Origin: Adhaeribacter arboris
GTDB taxonomy: Bacteria; Bacteroidota; Bacteroidia; Cytophagales; Hymenobacteraceae
DNA length: 64,000 nucleotides
NCBI RefSeq assembly: GCF_003023845.1
Contig: NZ_PYFT01000001.1
Location: 6,634,001 to 6,698,000 of the forward strand
Direction of reading: 5' to 3'
The position numbers and the translations under genes were made by a program. Below the pieces are notes generated by a model. That model was not told the DNA's origin and did not search any database. It saw nothing but the letters and a program-made list of their open reading frames with translations. Below, piece by piece: positions 29,430 to 40,000 of this stretch; positions within the stretch are counted from its first letter, which is position 1; each line of letters opens with the position of its first letter.

Positions 29430-31871
29430 TTAATTGTTACCGCCACCAGCCCGGTTTAATTCTTCCAGGTTGGTGTTGCGTTTCTTTTCTTCGAATTTAG
29501 CTCCTTTGTTAAACCGATAACGTAAGTTTACCCGTAAGCTGCGGGAGCCAAAGTATTGGTCGAACTCGTTGATGTTGCCGTTGTAATTAGCCTTACCAAT
29601 AATTTGTTGGCCCCGGAAAATATCATTTACATTCACCGAGAATTCTAATTTTTCGTTCAGGAACGAGCGTTTTAGACCCACATCCAATCCCCAGAGGGCC
29701 GAAATCCGGTACAAGGCATAGGCTCCAGGCCCTTGGTAGAAGGCGTTTAACTCTAGCCGCACTTTTTTCGGTAATTGAATATTCTGCGTGGATTGCCCGT
29801 AGTAACTTAATTGCTTATTCCGCAGCGACCGTTCTTTTTGTTCAATGGTATAATCCTGGTAAGCCACGTTAAAAGTATTGTTCATGTCCCAGTTTTTCGA
29901 GATTTTAATGGGTAATACCAAATTACTGTTCACGTTCTCGTAACGTTTTACGTTGGTATTCATAAACACCGTGCGGTTTAGTTCCGGAAATTGTTCCGGC
30001 ACCTCGGCAATAAAGTCGGTAGTTACGGCGTAGCCGATTTTAAAAATATACTTCGATTTTAAAGTTTGCGTCACTTCAAATGAATTGGTATAGGCGGGCC
30101 GCAAACTGGGGTTCCCCTGGGCGTAAGTATAGGGGTCGATGTAGAACACAAACGGGTTCAAACTTTCGTAGCGCGGCCGGTTAATGCGGCGGCTGTAGTT
30201 GTACGATATCTGGTAATCTTTGCTGATGTTGTGCATCAGGAAAATACTGGGGAAAAGATTCAGGTAATGGCGTTTAAAGGTGGTATTGGTGGTAAGCAGG
30301 TTGCCATCGCCCAGGGTTTGTTCGGCGCGTAAACCACTTTGCAAGCTCCATTTCTCGCTTAGTTTGGTATTAAAGTTCGCGTAAGCCGCAAATATTTTTT
30401 CTTTGTAAATAAAATGGTTGCTCTTTAAAACATCCGGTACATTTACATTATCTACCTTATAAAAGAACCTTAAATCGTTATCGGAAACTACCCGGCTGGC
30501 TTTCGCGCCCAGTTCCATCTTGGTATCCTTTGAAAAAGGTTTGGTAAAATCAATTTTAGCCGAAAAGATATTATAGTCGGAAGGGTTATCGCTGCCCGGT
30601 AAAACCAACCGGGAATTATCGTTATTTAGCTGCTGGTATAAATTAGTAAACCGCGACTTTCCATTATTATTGATCATGACGTAATCCACATCGGCCGATA
30701 AGGTAGTACCAGCCGTATCAAGTTTACCCATATAATGGCCGTTAAACTTGTAATTAGAAAACTGACCATTAATTAAATTAGTAGCATTAATGAGCGAATC
30801 TGTTTCGGGATTGCCATTGGAGGTGAACGTCCGCGTTTTAAATTCGCTGTTAAAATCTTGGTAATACAGGTTTGTCGTTACGCCTACGCTGTGCTTATCG
30901 GTAATATCGTAATCGGTGCTTAACCGCAGTGAAGGCACCTGGCGCACATCTTCTTGCCGGGCGTTAGAATACTGCCGGCTGCTACTGGTACTGGTATTAA
31001 ATTCCCGGTTAAAAATGGCATTCCGGTAAAATACCCGGCGCGCCGCGTCAAAGTTTGCCGAGGTGTTCCATTTTCCTTTTTTATAATTCAGGGTACCACC
31101 GGTACTATAGCCCGACATGCCGTTGTAGAAATTGCCTACGTACACGCTGCCATTCACCCCGGTTAGATTATTTTTTTTCAGATTAATGTTTAAAATACCG
31201 GCATTGCCTTCGGCATCGTACTTAGCAGAGGGATTGGTAATAATTTCAATGTCTTTTAAATTTTCCGCCGACATACCTTGCAACATGGTTTGCAGTTCTT
31301 TCCCGGAGAGATAAGTAAGTTTACCATCAATCATAATCTGAATGCCGCCTTTGCCATTTAACTGAATGTTACCGTCCTGGTCAATAAACACTCCCGGCGA
31401 TTTGGCCAGTACATCGTAAGCGGTGCTGCCGGCAGCCAGAGCGGTACCTTCTACGCTTACCACCATTTTATCGGCCTGGGCTACTACTTTGGGCCGCATC
31501 GATTGTACCGTAACTTCTTTCAGAAGCTTGGCATCTTCCTGCACGGTTATAGTGCCAAAATCCTTGGCAAATTCGGCGCTGGTTACTTCAAACGGACTAG
31601 AGTCGAAGTTAGTAAAACCAATGGCGGTAATGCGCAACAGGTACGTGCCCGCCGCTGGGGTTTTAATCACGAAAGCGCCTTGGTCGTTGGTGGTAACACC
31701 GGTAACTACTTTGCTCGTGGTGGTTTGCACTACGGCCACGCTGGCAAAAGGTACAGCGCCCCCTTTCGCGTCTTTCACGCTGCCGGTTAACTGGCCATTG
31801 GTTTGGGCTTGCGTTATTTGAGAAAAAAACAACAGAAAAACAATTCCTAAAATGCAGTACAATTTCTTCAT
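29430..31871 (-). CDS. TonB-dependent receptor-like outer membrane beta-barrel protein
   Basis: 813 residues. Signal peptide (about 1-22), carboxypeptidase-D regulatory-like beta-sandwich (about 25-110; LTGSVKDAKGGAVPFASVAV), plug domain (about 125-225; AYDVLAKSPGVFIDQDGNI, IEIITNPSAKYDAEGNAGI), then a beta-barrel of the outer-membrane family-3 type to the end. The plug motif PSAKYDAEGNAGILN is characteristic of this subgroup, which lacks an adjacent SusD. No TonB box is obvious. The ligand is unknown; no SusD or sigma/anti-sigma gene is adjacent. Confidence 0.88.
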   Translation of the reverse strand: MKKLYCILGIVFLLFFSQITQAQTNGQLTGSVKDAKGGAVPFASVAVVQTTTSKVVTGVTTNDQGAFVIKTPAAGTYLLRITAIGFTNFDSSPFEVTSAEFAKDFGTITVQEDAKLLKEVTVQSMRPKVVAQADKMVVSVEGTALAAGSTAYDVLAKSPGVFIDQDGNIQLNGKGGIQIMIDGKLTYLSGKELQTMLQGMSAENLKDIEIITNPSAKYDAEGNAGILNINLKKNNLTGVNGSVYVGNFYNGMSGYSTGGTLNYKKGKWNTSANFDAARRVFYRNAIFNREFNTSTSSSRQYSNARQEDVRQVPSLRLSTDYDITDKHSVGVTTNLYYQDFNSEFKTRTFTSNGNPETDSLINATNLINGQFSNYKFNGHYMGKLDTAGTTLSADVDYVMINNNGKSRFTNLYQQLNNDNSRLVLPGSDNPSDYNIFSAKIDFTKPFSKDTKMELGAKASRVVSDNDLRFFYKVDNVNVPDVLKSNHFIYKEKIFAAYANFNTKLSEKWSLQSGLRAEQTLGDGNLLTTNTTFKRHYLNLFPSIFLMHNISKDYQISYNYSRRINRPRYESLNPFVFYIDPYTYAQGNPSLRPAYTNSFEVTQTLKSKYIFKIGYAVTTDFIAEVPEQFPELNRTVFMNTNVKRYENVNSNLVLPIKISKNWDMNNTFNVAYQDYTIEQKERSLRNKQLSYYGQSTQNIQLPKKVRLELNAFYQGPGAYALYRISALWGLDVGLKRSFLNEKLEFSVNVNDIFRGQQIIGKANYNGNINEFDQYFGSRSLRVNLRYRFNKGAKFEEKKRNTNLEELNRAGGGNN

Positions 31872-32262
31872 AGTGGTTTAGTTTGGAAAGGGATGGTTAC
31901 CCACAAAGCGCCAGCTTCTACTATTGTACCAATCTTAAATTTATATTATAACTTGTTGATAGTCAATGAGATGATAAATTTAAAGGGTGCGTTCGGCTGT
32001 ACGATTTCGGGCAGTTGTGTAATATTTTCGTACACTACCCAAAAGCTAGCGACGGGTTTTTACTCCGTCTGAAAAAAAAATTAGATGTTTGCGATTGCCG
32101 AATTTTCTCTAGGCCAGAAAGCACAGAACAAGCTAGGCTGGTATTCAACATTCATTTGTACTAGCTTTTAAGGTATTTGCTGCGGAAAGAAAAAGCTGTA
32201 AATGCGGATGAATGGAAAAAATGAATAGAAGTAGTTATTTTTACCCGCCATTAAATAAAGCC
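31872..32262. other. Divergent intergenic region upstream of the receptor
   Basis: About 390 bases with a 7-bp inverted repeat TGTACGA (31998-32004) / TCGTACA (32028-32034), centred about 145 bp upstream of the receptor start, a possible operator. No gene seen. Confidence 0.4.
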
Positions 32263-32649
32263 ATGCAAATTGAAGACCTAAGAAATATTGCCTTAAACCT
32301 AAAAGGATCCACCGAAGATATAAAATGGGAAGACCATTTGTGTTTTACTATTGGGGGTAAAATGTATTTAGTAACTTCGCCCGACCAGGTACCTTCTACG
32401 GCTTCCTTTAAAGTTACTCCCGAGGAATATGAAGCATTATTAGCTCAACCGGGTTTTCAAAAGCATTCGCATTTGGCCCGCTACCATTGGGTACACCTGA
32501 ATGATTTGAACCGGTTATCCAAAAATGAATGGCAACACTTTATCCGGCAATCTTACGAATTAGTAGCAGCGAAACTGCCGAAGAAAGTGAAAAAAGAATT
32601 AAATATTTTAATCGATTCTGAAAATCGAGAGCCGGGAACTGGAATTTAA
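32263..32649 (+). CDS. MmcQ/YjbR family DNA-binding protein
   Basis: 128 residues from the ATG at 32263; earlier in-frame ATGs (32212 and 32221) add residues without family character. The protein shows the YjbR alpha-beta fold: KGSTEDIKWEDHLCFTIGGK, FKVTPEEYEALLAQPGF and the conserved ARYHWVHLNDLNRLSKNEW near 70-100. Family members have a CyaY-like DNA-binding fold; cellular function is not settled. It is followed by a strong terminator hairpin. Confidence 0.88.
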   Translation: MQIEDLRNIALNLKGSTEDIKWEDHLCFTIGGKMYLVTSPDQVPSTASFKVTPEEYEALLAQPGFQKHSHLARYHWVHLNDLNRLSKNEWQHFIRQSYELVAAKLPKKVKKELNILIDSENREPGTGI

Positions 32650-32676
32650 ATTTTAAAATTTCGGATAGGCTAAGCG

Positions 32677-32710
32677 GAAAAAGCGGTGAAGTAAGTTTTA
32701 CCGCTTTTTC
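32677..32710. terminator. Bidirectional intrinsic terminator
   Basis: Perfect 11-bp stem GAAAAAGCGGT / ACCGCTTTTTC with a 12-base loop, with TTTT just after. It lies between the converging YjbR-like and ankyrin genes. Confidence 0.8.
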
Positions 32711-32765
32711 TTTTAAGCTAGTTTCAGAAAAATAAAGTTGGTTAGAATCGGCACTTTTGAAAAAA

Positions 32766-33254
32766 TTATTTTTGCAGAAAAGGAATAGCTTCCTCGTTGC
32801 CCTGACCAATGGCCATGTCTAAGGCGGTAAGTCCCCGGCTATCGCGAATGGTAAGGTCGGCACCGGCTTCCGTTAGTATTTTAACCAGTTTGTTCCGGCC
32901 GAACATGGTCGCAAACATTAAGGCGGTTCCCCCGCTGCCATTCTGGATATTTAAATCGGCACCGTGTTGGATGAGCAAATGGGCAATATCGGCGTAGCCT
33001 TTAAAACTTACGCCCATTAAAGCAGTATTGCCGGCAAAATCCTGTTTGTTTACGTCGGCACCCGCCGCAATAAAAATTTTGGCGGCTTCCAGATGCTCTT
33101 CGTAGGTAGCTAAAATTAAAGGAGTAAAACCCCGGCCGTTCTGTACGTCCACATCCACGGTTTTCTGGTCAAGTATTTCCTGAATAAAAGCGATATCGCC
33201 GCGCCGGGCCGCATCAAAAAGCAAATCAGAAGGTTCCGAAGAATAAAATGACAT
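32766..33254 (-). CDS. Ankyrin-repeat protein
   Basis: 162 residues, almost entirely ankyrin repeats (four to five units of about 33 residues: GFTPLILATYEEHLEAAKIF, GNTALMGVSFKGYADIAHLL, GGTALMFATMFGRNKLVKIL, GLTALDMAIGQGNEEAIPFL). No signal peptide, so a cytoplasmic protein-binding scaffold. The partner is unknown; similar small ankyrin proteins in Bacteroidota often accompany catalase genes, but none is here. Confidence 0.9.
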   Translation of the reverse strand: MSFYSSEPSDLLFDAARRGDIAFIQEILDQKTVDVDVQNGRGFTPLILATYEEHLEAAKIFIAAGADVNKQDFAGNTALMGVSFKGYADIAHLLIQHGADLNIQNGSGGTALMFATMFGRNKLVKILTEAGADLTIRDSRGLTALDMAIGQGNEEAIPFLQK

Positions 33255-33841
33255 ATTTTAAAAGTATTAAGTAAAATCATCTGGCTGGCTTGGGGTAAAA
33301 GCAAAACCAGCTATTTTCTGAAACGTGAAATTAATAAATGAACCTGAGACTAGGTAGGATTACTTGTTTTGTTTCGGTTTTAACTGGTTTGATTAGACTT
33401 TGATTTGCTTAATCTTTGGTATAGATTTTATAATCGGGAAGTTTCAGTTTCTGGCGTGAAAGCTTTTAAATCCTTCCTTTACTGAACCTTATGCGGAAGA
33501 ACAGTATCCTGTTTGCCTCATGGCCGGCGGGCCTCGTTTGGCTCTCTCGGGCGGTCTAAGCTTGTTTTCCTTCTTGCGTCGGAATGCTGCCGCACCACAG
33601 CCTTAGAAGGCCCTCCATAGCCAAACGGGTGTCAGATGTGAGTAGCTTCTGGGTTTGCCACCTTATGTGGCTTGTTTTTACTTAATAGAATATAAAAATC
33701 AACAGGAAACTGTCATTTTATGTCTGTGGAGATATCTAAATGGTATCGTTTAACTTATTAATTCAGGCTCTAAAAATGGGCTTTAAGCAAAGGGTAATTT
33801 CTCCTACCTTTCTAACCATACTTAAATGAGACTAACCTATA
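33255..33841. other. Intergenic region holding a structured element
   Basis: About 590 bases between two minus-strand genes. Mostly AT-rich, but 33490-33640 is markedly GC-richer and contains a long imperfect hairpin, listed separately. Confidence 0.5.
33535..33627. ncRNA. Possible structured RNA or palindromic repeat
   Basis: Three collinear pairing blocks: CGTTTGGCT (33535-33543) with AGCCAAACG (33619-33627), GGGC (33549-33552) with GCCC (33610-33613), and TCTAAG (33555-33560) with CTTAGA (33602-33607), enclosing a loop of about 40 bases. Base composition differs from its AT-rich surroundings. It may be a small RNA or an intergenic palindromic repeat; the strand cannot be chosen. Confidence 0.35.
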
Positions 33842-35077
33842 TTATTTAAATGCGGCTTGTGTTTGCTCCAGAGAAATGCCGAGTAATTCTTCGGCAATCT
33901 GGTTTAAAGCGGTTGTATCGCCGGTAAAATGGAAGACGCTGTGCTGGTGGTGGAGCGTTTGGCCAGGTGATAAAAAAGCGGCCGGCGATACACTTTCGAG
34001 TTCGTAAAAGGGGCCCATTTGGCTGCCGTCGGTTAGTGGTCCGTCGTTATAAGCGTTCACGGCATCGCCGTGAAAGGGATTTTGCTGCGTGTTCCACGCT
34101 TGGTTCAGGTAAGTAGCGGTTTTAATAACTTCAAATTGAATAATTGTTAATACATTATTCTGGGCATCGTAACTACCCGCAATAGGTTTCGCTCTTTCCG
34201 GTCCCAAACCTAATTTGCCGCGGGTTTTTCCATCGGCTTTAAATAACAATACGTCCTTCTTAAATTTAATCCGATCGGCAGGAATCTCGCCAAAGTAATC
34301 GGTAGTAGCAATTTTAGTAGTACCTTTTGTTTCGTGCGGAATAATAATGGTAGTTTGCGGCGAAGGATTAAACATATCCAACAGCCACAAACAAGGAGCG
34401 CCGGTTATTTTCGTCCAAGCTTGCTCACCTGTATTGGTAATAGCGTTATTGGAAGTAAAACCCACCGTTTGCAAATTACCGGTTACTTTTACCGGGAGCA
34501 TTTCTTCAATGTCGGCATTTTCCAAGATTTGAATTCGCCGGGTTAAACGGGTTTTTAATTCAGTGCCGGCGTAGTTTAAAAACGTGGCTTCTTTCTGCAT
34601 TGAAGCCGAGCGCTTATTCTGAGAAATAATGTTCCAACTTTCGGTATCAATGGCCGGAGGAGTAACCCAATTAGCAAATTCCATGGGTACGCCGGGTTTA
34701 AAATACAAAGAGAATTTATTGCCTTCCGGACCTAGCCAAAGCCGGTTCTCGCCGCCGTAGGCGCTCATGTGCGGATCTTTAGGAGCAGTAAATGCTTTGT
34801 AGTTAATCCAGCCAAAACTTTTACCGTTTAAACCGTTCGCCGTAGAAGTAAAAACCTTGCCCTGGTATTTGGCCGATACTAATACTTGGGCCTGGCCGCT
34901 CTCATTTTTTAAAACCAGCACCCTGTCGTGGTTTTGCAGGAAATTTAAATCGTAGCCAAAAGAACCAGGCTGGTAAGCTGCCGGAGTTTTTTCGGTTTGT
35001 TTAATTTCTTTCGGCTGACAAGAAGAAAACCAGAAGATACTACCCATAAAAAAAGGTAAAAAGTAGTTGCTACGCAT
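33842..35077 (-). CDS. DUF6786-like lipoprotein
   Basis: 411 residues with an SPII signal (FWFSSC, Cys at about 20). The mature part is a large all-beta protein with YGGENRLWLGPEGNKFSLYF, PMEFANWVTPPAIDTESW and TGAPCLWLLDMFNPSP, matching the DUF6786 group found near carbohydrate-use genes in Bacteroidota and resembling galactose-mutarotase-like folds. A periplasmic sugar-processing role is inferred only. It has its own transcription unit. Confidence 0.72.
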   Translation of the reverse strand: MRSNYFLPFFMGSIFWFSSCQPKEIKQTEKTPAAYQPGSFGYDLNFLQNHDRVLVLKNESGQAQVLVSAKYQGKVFTSTANGLNGKSFGWINYKAFTAPKDPHMSAYGGENRLWLGPEGNKFSLYFKPGVPMEFANWVTPPAIDTESWNIISQNKRSASMQKEATFLNYAGTELKTRLTRRIQILENADIEEMLPVKVTGNLQTVGFTSNNAITNTGEQAWTKITGAPCLWLLDMFNPSPQTTIIIPHETKGTTKIATTDYFGEIPADRIKFKKDVLLFKADGKTRGKLGLGPERAKPIAGSYDAQNNVLTIIQFEVIKTATYLNQAWNTQQNPFHGDAVNAYNDGPLTDGSQMGPFYELESVSPAAFLSPGQTLHHQHSVFHFTGDTTALNQIAEELLGISLEQTQAAFK

Positions 35078-35433
35078 CGGCTTGCGGGTTTAAGAATTTA
35101 AGTATTAAACTATCCAGAATTAAAATAATCTACCTGTAAAATTTAGACTGAATCGGTTCTTCGGTAAATAAAAGTCAGTAATTACTTAAAAAATTTATTT
35201 TTTACTAGCCTGCTTCCGTTAATTTAAACTTATCTATTCTACTAGCCGCAAAAGAGTTTATTTATGAAGGTATTTAATTTTGAAACTGGTAAGCAGAAGT
35301 GGTAAAACAAGCCTGAAAATTTGAAACCAGCCATTAAGAAATTCAAAAAAGATTCTGGCAAATACCTGCAATATTTAGCATGTTTTTGTAGTATTGATGT
35401 TTCTGCTGATAATACAGCTAATTTGTTACCCGC
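35078..35433. other. Divergent intergenic region
   Basis: About 356 AT-rich bases between the DUF6786 gene and the efflux operon. It must hold both promoters; no exact box or repeat seen. Confidence 0.35.
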
Positions 35434-36842
35434 ATGTTATTAAAAAGTAGTTTTCGGTCTGCGTGCATTTTGTTGGTTCTGTTTTTTGGGAGTGGTAAGG
35501 CCAATAGTCAAAACAAAGTATTATCCTTAAAAGAGGCTCTGGAAATTGGTTTAGCGAATTATGGTACGCTAAAAGCCAAAACAAATTACGTTCATGCCGC
35601 CGAAGCGGTCGTGAGACAAAGCCAAAGAGAGTACCTGCCGGATGTAAGTATTTCTGGACAACATGATTATGGTACTATCAACGGCCAAAACGGCGCATTT
35701 TACGGATTTCGGGGTTTAAATTCTTCTTCTTCGGGCCCCCCTTTGCAAACGCAAAACTGGAATGCGGCCTTTGGCTCTTTGTACCTGGCCAACATTAGCT
35801 GGGATTTCTTTTCTTTTGGCAAAGCACACGAAAAAATAGCAGTAGCGAAGGCTTCCCGGGAACAAGACGAATCGGATTTAGGGCAGGAACAATTTCAGCA
35901 CCAGGTGCGGGTAGCTAGTGCTTATTTAAACTTACAGGCCGCCCAACGGCTTACCCGGTCGCAGGAGAGGAACCTGGAGCGAACTTTGGCTTTAAAACGG
36001 GTGGTAGTGGCCCGGGCGAAGAACGGTTTAAATCCGGGCGTCGATTCCTCCTTGGCCAATGCCGAAGTATCTAACGCTAGAATAGCCCTTACCCGGGCCA
36101 GAGATACCGAGCAGGAGCAAGGAAATCAATTAGCCCAGCTTTTAGGAGTGCCGGGGCAAAACTTTCTTTTGGATAGTATTTTTATAACTAAAATTCCGGT
36201 TGCCTTTGGCCAAAATGCTTCCTTACAATCCGACAACCATCCGGTATTATCTTTTTACCGCAACCGGGTTAATTTGAGCCACCAACGCGAAAGATATTTT
36301 CGCACGTTTCAGTATCCTACTTTTTCTTTTTTAGTGTGCTGCAAGGGCGCGGTTCCGGGTTTCGTTACGATTATAATGGTACTAATGCGGAGGCTTATTC
36401 TAAAAGCTTTCGGGAAGGGGTGGTGCCCACCCGGGGCAATTACCTGGTAGGCGTAGGGATGGTCTGGAATTTAATCAGTTCGTTACGGGTGCAGCAACAA
36501 GTGCAGAGCCAGCAATTTACCTCCCAGGCTTTACAGGACGAATATACTTTGGTCAACCAACGCTTACAGGCGCAATTAGCCTTAGCCGAATCCAAAATTC
36601 AGAATGCCTTGAGTAACTACCGCGAAGCGCCGGTTCAAATTCAGGCGGCCTCAACGGCTTACCAGCAGAAAAACGTCTTGTACACCAACGGTTTAGCCAC
36701 CATAGTAGATATTACCCAAACCTTGTACAGTTTAAATCGGGCCGAAATAGACCGGGATATTGCCAACAGTAACGTTTGGCAAGCGCTCTTGTTAAAAGCC
36801 GCTGCCACCGGCGACTTAGGGATATTCACGAGCGAGTTTTAG
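35434..36842 (+). pseudogene. TolC-like outer membrane efflux protein, frameshifted
   Basis: Two overlapping frames (35434-36450 and 36336-36842) together encode one TolC-family channel of about 469 residues. The first frame holds the signal peptide, NKVLSLKEALEIGL and the first helical repeat; it goes off frame at QYPTFSFL. The second resumes with VLQGRGSGFRYDY and the second repeat to the end. Adding one T to the T run at 36327-36332 restores PTFSFFSVLQGRGSGF. It heads an efflux operon with RND pump and adaptor. This may be a real loss of function or a sequencing error in a homopolymer. Confidence 0.88.
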
Positions 36843-36844
36843 GT

Positions 36845-36997
36845 AAGTAATAGGTTTTAAGTTATACGTTGTACGTTTTCTAAGGGTTTGATAATCAACT
36901 AAGTAACCGACTAAAAAATAGATATAAATTACGTGTCGCGTAAATATTAATACAGAGTATTTTGAAAACGTACAACTTAAAACCTATCACCTACTTA
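36845..36997. repeat. Imperfect inverted repeat in the efflux operon
   Basis: Left arm 36845-36880 and right arm 36964-36997 pair over about 30 positions sharing TAGGTTTTAAGTT and GTACGTTTTC. About 80 AT-rich bases lie between. It sits between the TolC-like and RND genes, resembling a miniature inverted-repeat element or a large cruciform. Confidence 0.5.
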
Positions 36998-37044
36998 TCT
37001 GATAATGAATTATTGATTACTTTACTTTTTTCAGGATACCAAAT

Positions 37045-40000
37045 ATGGATTTAATTAGGAGTGCGCTGAGAAAACCCATTACTGTAATGGTAATGGTGGC
37101 CGGGCTGTTTTTCTTTGGTATTAATGCTATCCGCAACATTAAAATAGATATTTTTCCGGACCTGAATCTGCCGGTAATTTATATTTCGCACCCTTTTGGA
37201 GGTTATACCCCGACCCAGATGGAAGCTTACTTCGGTAAACAGTATGTAAATTTAATGTTGTATGTAGCCGGGGTAAAAAGTATCGAAACCCGTAATATTC
37301 AAGGCTTAACGCTCATGAAACTGACCTTTTACGAGGGCACGAACATGGCTCAGGCAGCCGCAGAAGTTACTGCTTTCACCAACCGGGGACAAGCTCTTTT
37401 CCCGCCCGGGTCGCAACCGCCGTTTATTATGCGTTTCGATGCCTCTACTTTGCCGGTGGGGCAACTGGTTTTAAGCAGCCCCATCCGCTCGAACAACGAG
37501 CTGCAGGATATGGCCAATACGTATATACGCGCCTCGTTTACCTCTATCCCGGGTTTGGTAACGCCCGCGCCGTTCGGGGGAAACGTACGTTCTATTGTGA
37601 TTAAAGTAGACCCCCAACTTCTTCGCTCTCATAATTTAACCGCCGACCAGGTAGTGTTAGCGATGCGCGAAAATAACCAGAACTCGCCGGCGGGAAATGT
37701 TCGGATTGGGAATTATAATTATTTAACTCCTACCAATACTTCCATTAAACGGGTGCAGGATTTCGAAAATATACCCATTTATAAAGGCGCTATCCATAAC
37801 GTATTTTTGCGCGATGTGGCTACCATAGAAGATGCCGCGGATGTTACCACTAGTTATGCCTTGGTAAATGGAAAACGTTCGGTTTACCTGGCTATCACCA
37901 AGTCGGCGGATGCCTCTACCTGGGAGGTCGTGCAAAATCTGAAAAAAGCTTTACCCCGCTTCCAGAACCAATTGCCACCCGACGTAAAACTTTCTTATGA
38001 GTTCGATCAATCGGTTTACGTGATTAATTCGGTGAAGAGTTTAATTACCGAAGGAGCTATTGGCGCGGTGTTAACCGGACTCATGGTATTACTTTTCCTG
38101 GGCGATAGGAGAGGAGCCTTGATTGTAATCCTTACTATACCTACTTCCATTATTGCCGGGGTATTGTTTCTGCATCTTTTCCATCAAACCATTAATATCA
38201 TGACTCTGAGCGGCTTGTCGCTAGCCATTGGTATTCTGGTAGATGAATCGACGGTTACCATTGAAAATATCCACCAGCACCTGGACATGGGAAAACCGAA
38301 AGCCTTGGCAATCTGGGATGCCTGCCAGGAGATTGCGTTTCCTAAATTATTGATTCTGTTTTGCATTCTCGCGGTATTTGCCCCGGCATTCACCATGAAA
38401 GGCATACCCGGCGCTTTATTTTTGCCGCTGGCCTTAGCTATTGGTTTTTCCATGATTACCTCGTACCTGTTGGCGCAAACCTTTGTGCCCATTATGGCTA
38501 ACTGGCTGATGAAAGATCCGCATAAAACCAATCATGCTTTAACCACAGTGGCCGGAAGTAGTAAATCCGTTCCGGGGGGAGAGGAAGATACCTGGGATCA
38601 GAAAAAAGTTTTGTTAGAACCTAGTAAAGACGGTAAACTGGATCGATTTGAAAAATTTCGGTTACATTTTCTGCACTGGATAGAACGTATGTTGCCCTAC
38701 CGGAAAGTAATTGTGCTGGCCTACGTTTTCCTAGCCATTGGCATCTCGGCTTTCTTACTAACTATTATTGGCCGGGATATTTTACCGAAGGTTAACAGCG
38801 GGCAGTTCCAGGTACGGTTGCGAGCCCCCGATGGCACCCGCATTGAGCGCACCGAAGCTAAATTAGTAAAAACCTTAGGCGTACTCGAAAACCTGGTGGG
38901 CAAAGAAAATATTGATATTACCTCAGCTTTTGTGGGGCAGCACCCCGGACAATATTCTACCGCTCCCATTTATTTGTTTATGAGCGGGCCCCAGGAAGCG
39001 GTATTACAGGTAAATCTAAGCGAAGACTACCACGTAGATATGGATGAGCTGAAAGAAAGATTCCGGCGGCAAATAAAAGCTACCATGCCGGAAATGCAAT
39101 TATCTTTTGAACCCATTGAATTAACGGATAAAATTTTAAGTCAGGGTTCCCCGACACCTATTGAAGTCAGGATTTCGGGTAAGAATAAAAAGTTAAATGA
39201 AGAATACGCGCTCAAAATAACGCGTAAACTAAAGGGAATAGCTTATTTACGCGACGTGCAAATTGGGCAAGCCATTAAGTATCCAACTTTAAATATTAAC
39301 ATCGACCGGAACCGGGCCTCAGCTTTAGGGTTGAGTATTTCGGATATTTCCCGTTCCCTGGTCGCATCTACGTCGTCTTCCCGGTTTATTGAGAAAAATG
39401 TGTGGGTGGATGAAAAAGCAAACCAGACGTACAGCGTGCAGGTAGAAGTGCCGGAATACAACATGGCCAGTATCAATGATATCCGGGAAATTCCGCTCAT
39501 GAGTAACCGGTCCCGCCCGGTTTTAAGTGATGTCGCCGATATTGAACCGGCTACCTCTTACGGCGAAAACGATAATTTGGGAGCTTTGCCGGTAATTTCG
39601 GTAACGGCTAATTTAAATCAAACCGATCTGGGTACTGCTTCCTCGGATGTGGCAGCGGCCATTCAAACATTGGGCGAATTACCCCGGGGCTTAACCATTG
39701 AATTAAAAGGTTTAAGCCAAACTTTAAACGAAACACTGGATAGCCTGCAGTCTGGTTTATTAGTGGCTATTATCGTTATTTTCCTGATGTTGGCGGCTAA
39801 TTTTCAATCGTTTAAAGTTTCGTTAGTGGTTTTATCTACGGTGCCGGCGGTAATTTTAGGTTCTTTGCTGTTGCTGCTCTTAACCGGCTCTACGCTTAAC
39901 TTACAATCGTACATGGGCATGATTATGTCGGTGGGAGTATCGGTGTCTAACGCGGTGCTGCTCGTAACCAATGCCGAACATTTACGGCGTCATAACGGCG

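Noticed and set aside
31423-31821. 132-codon plus-strand ORF inside the receptor gene
   Set aside because: Antisense shadow of a well-supported coding frame.
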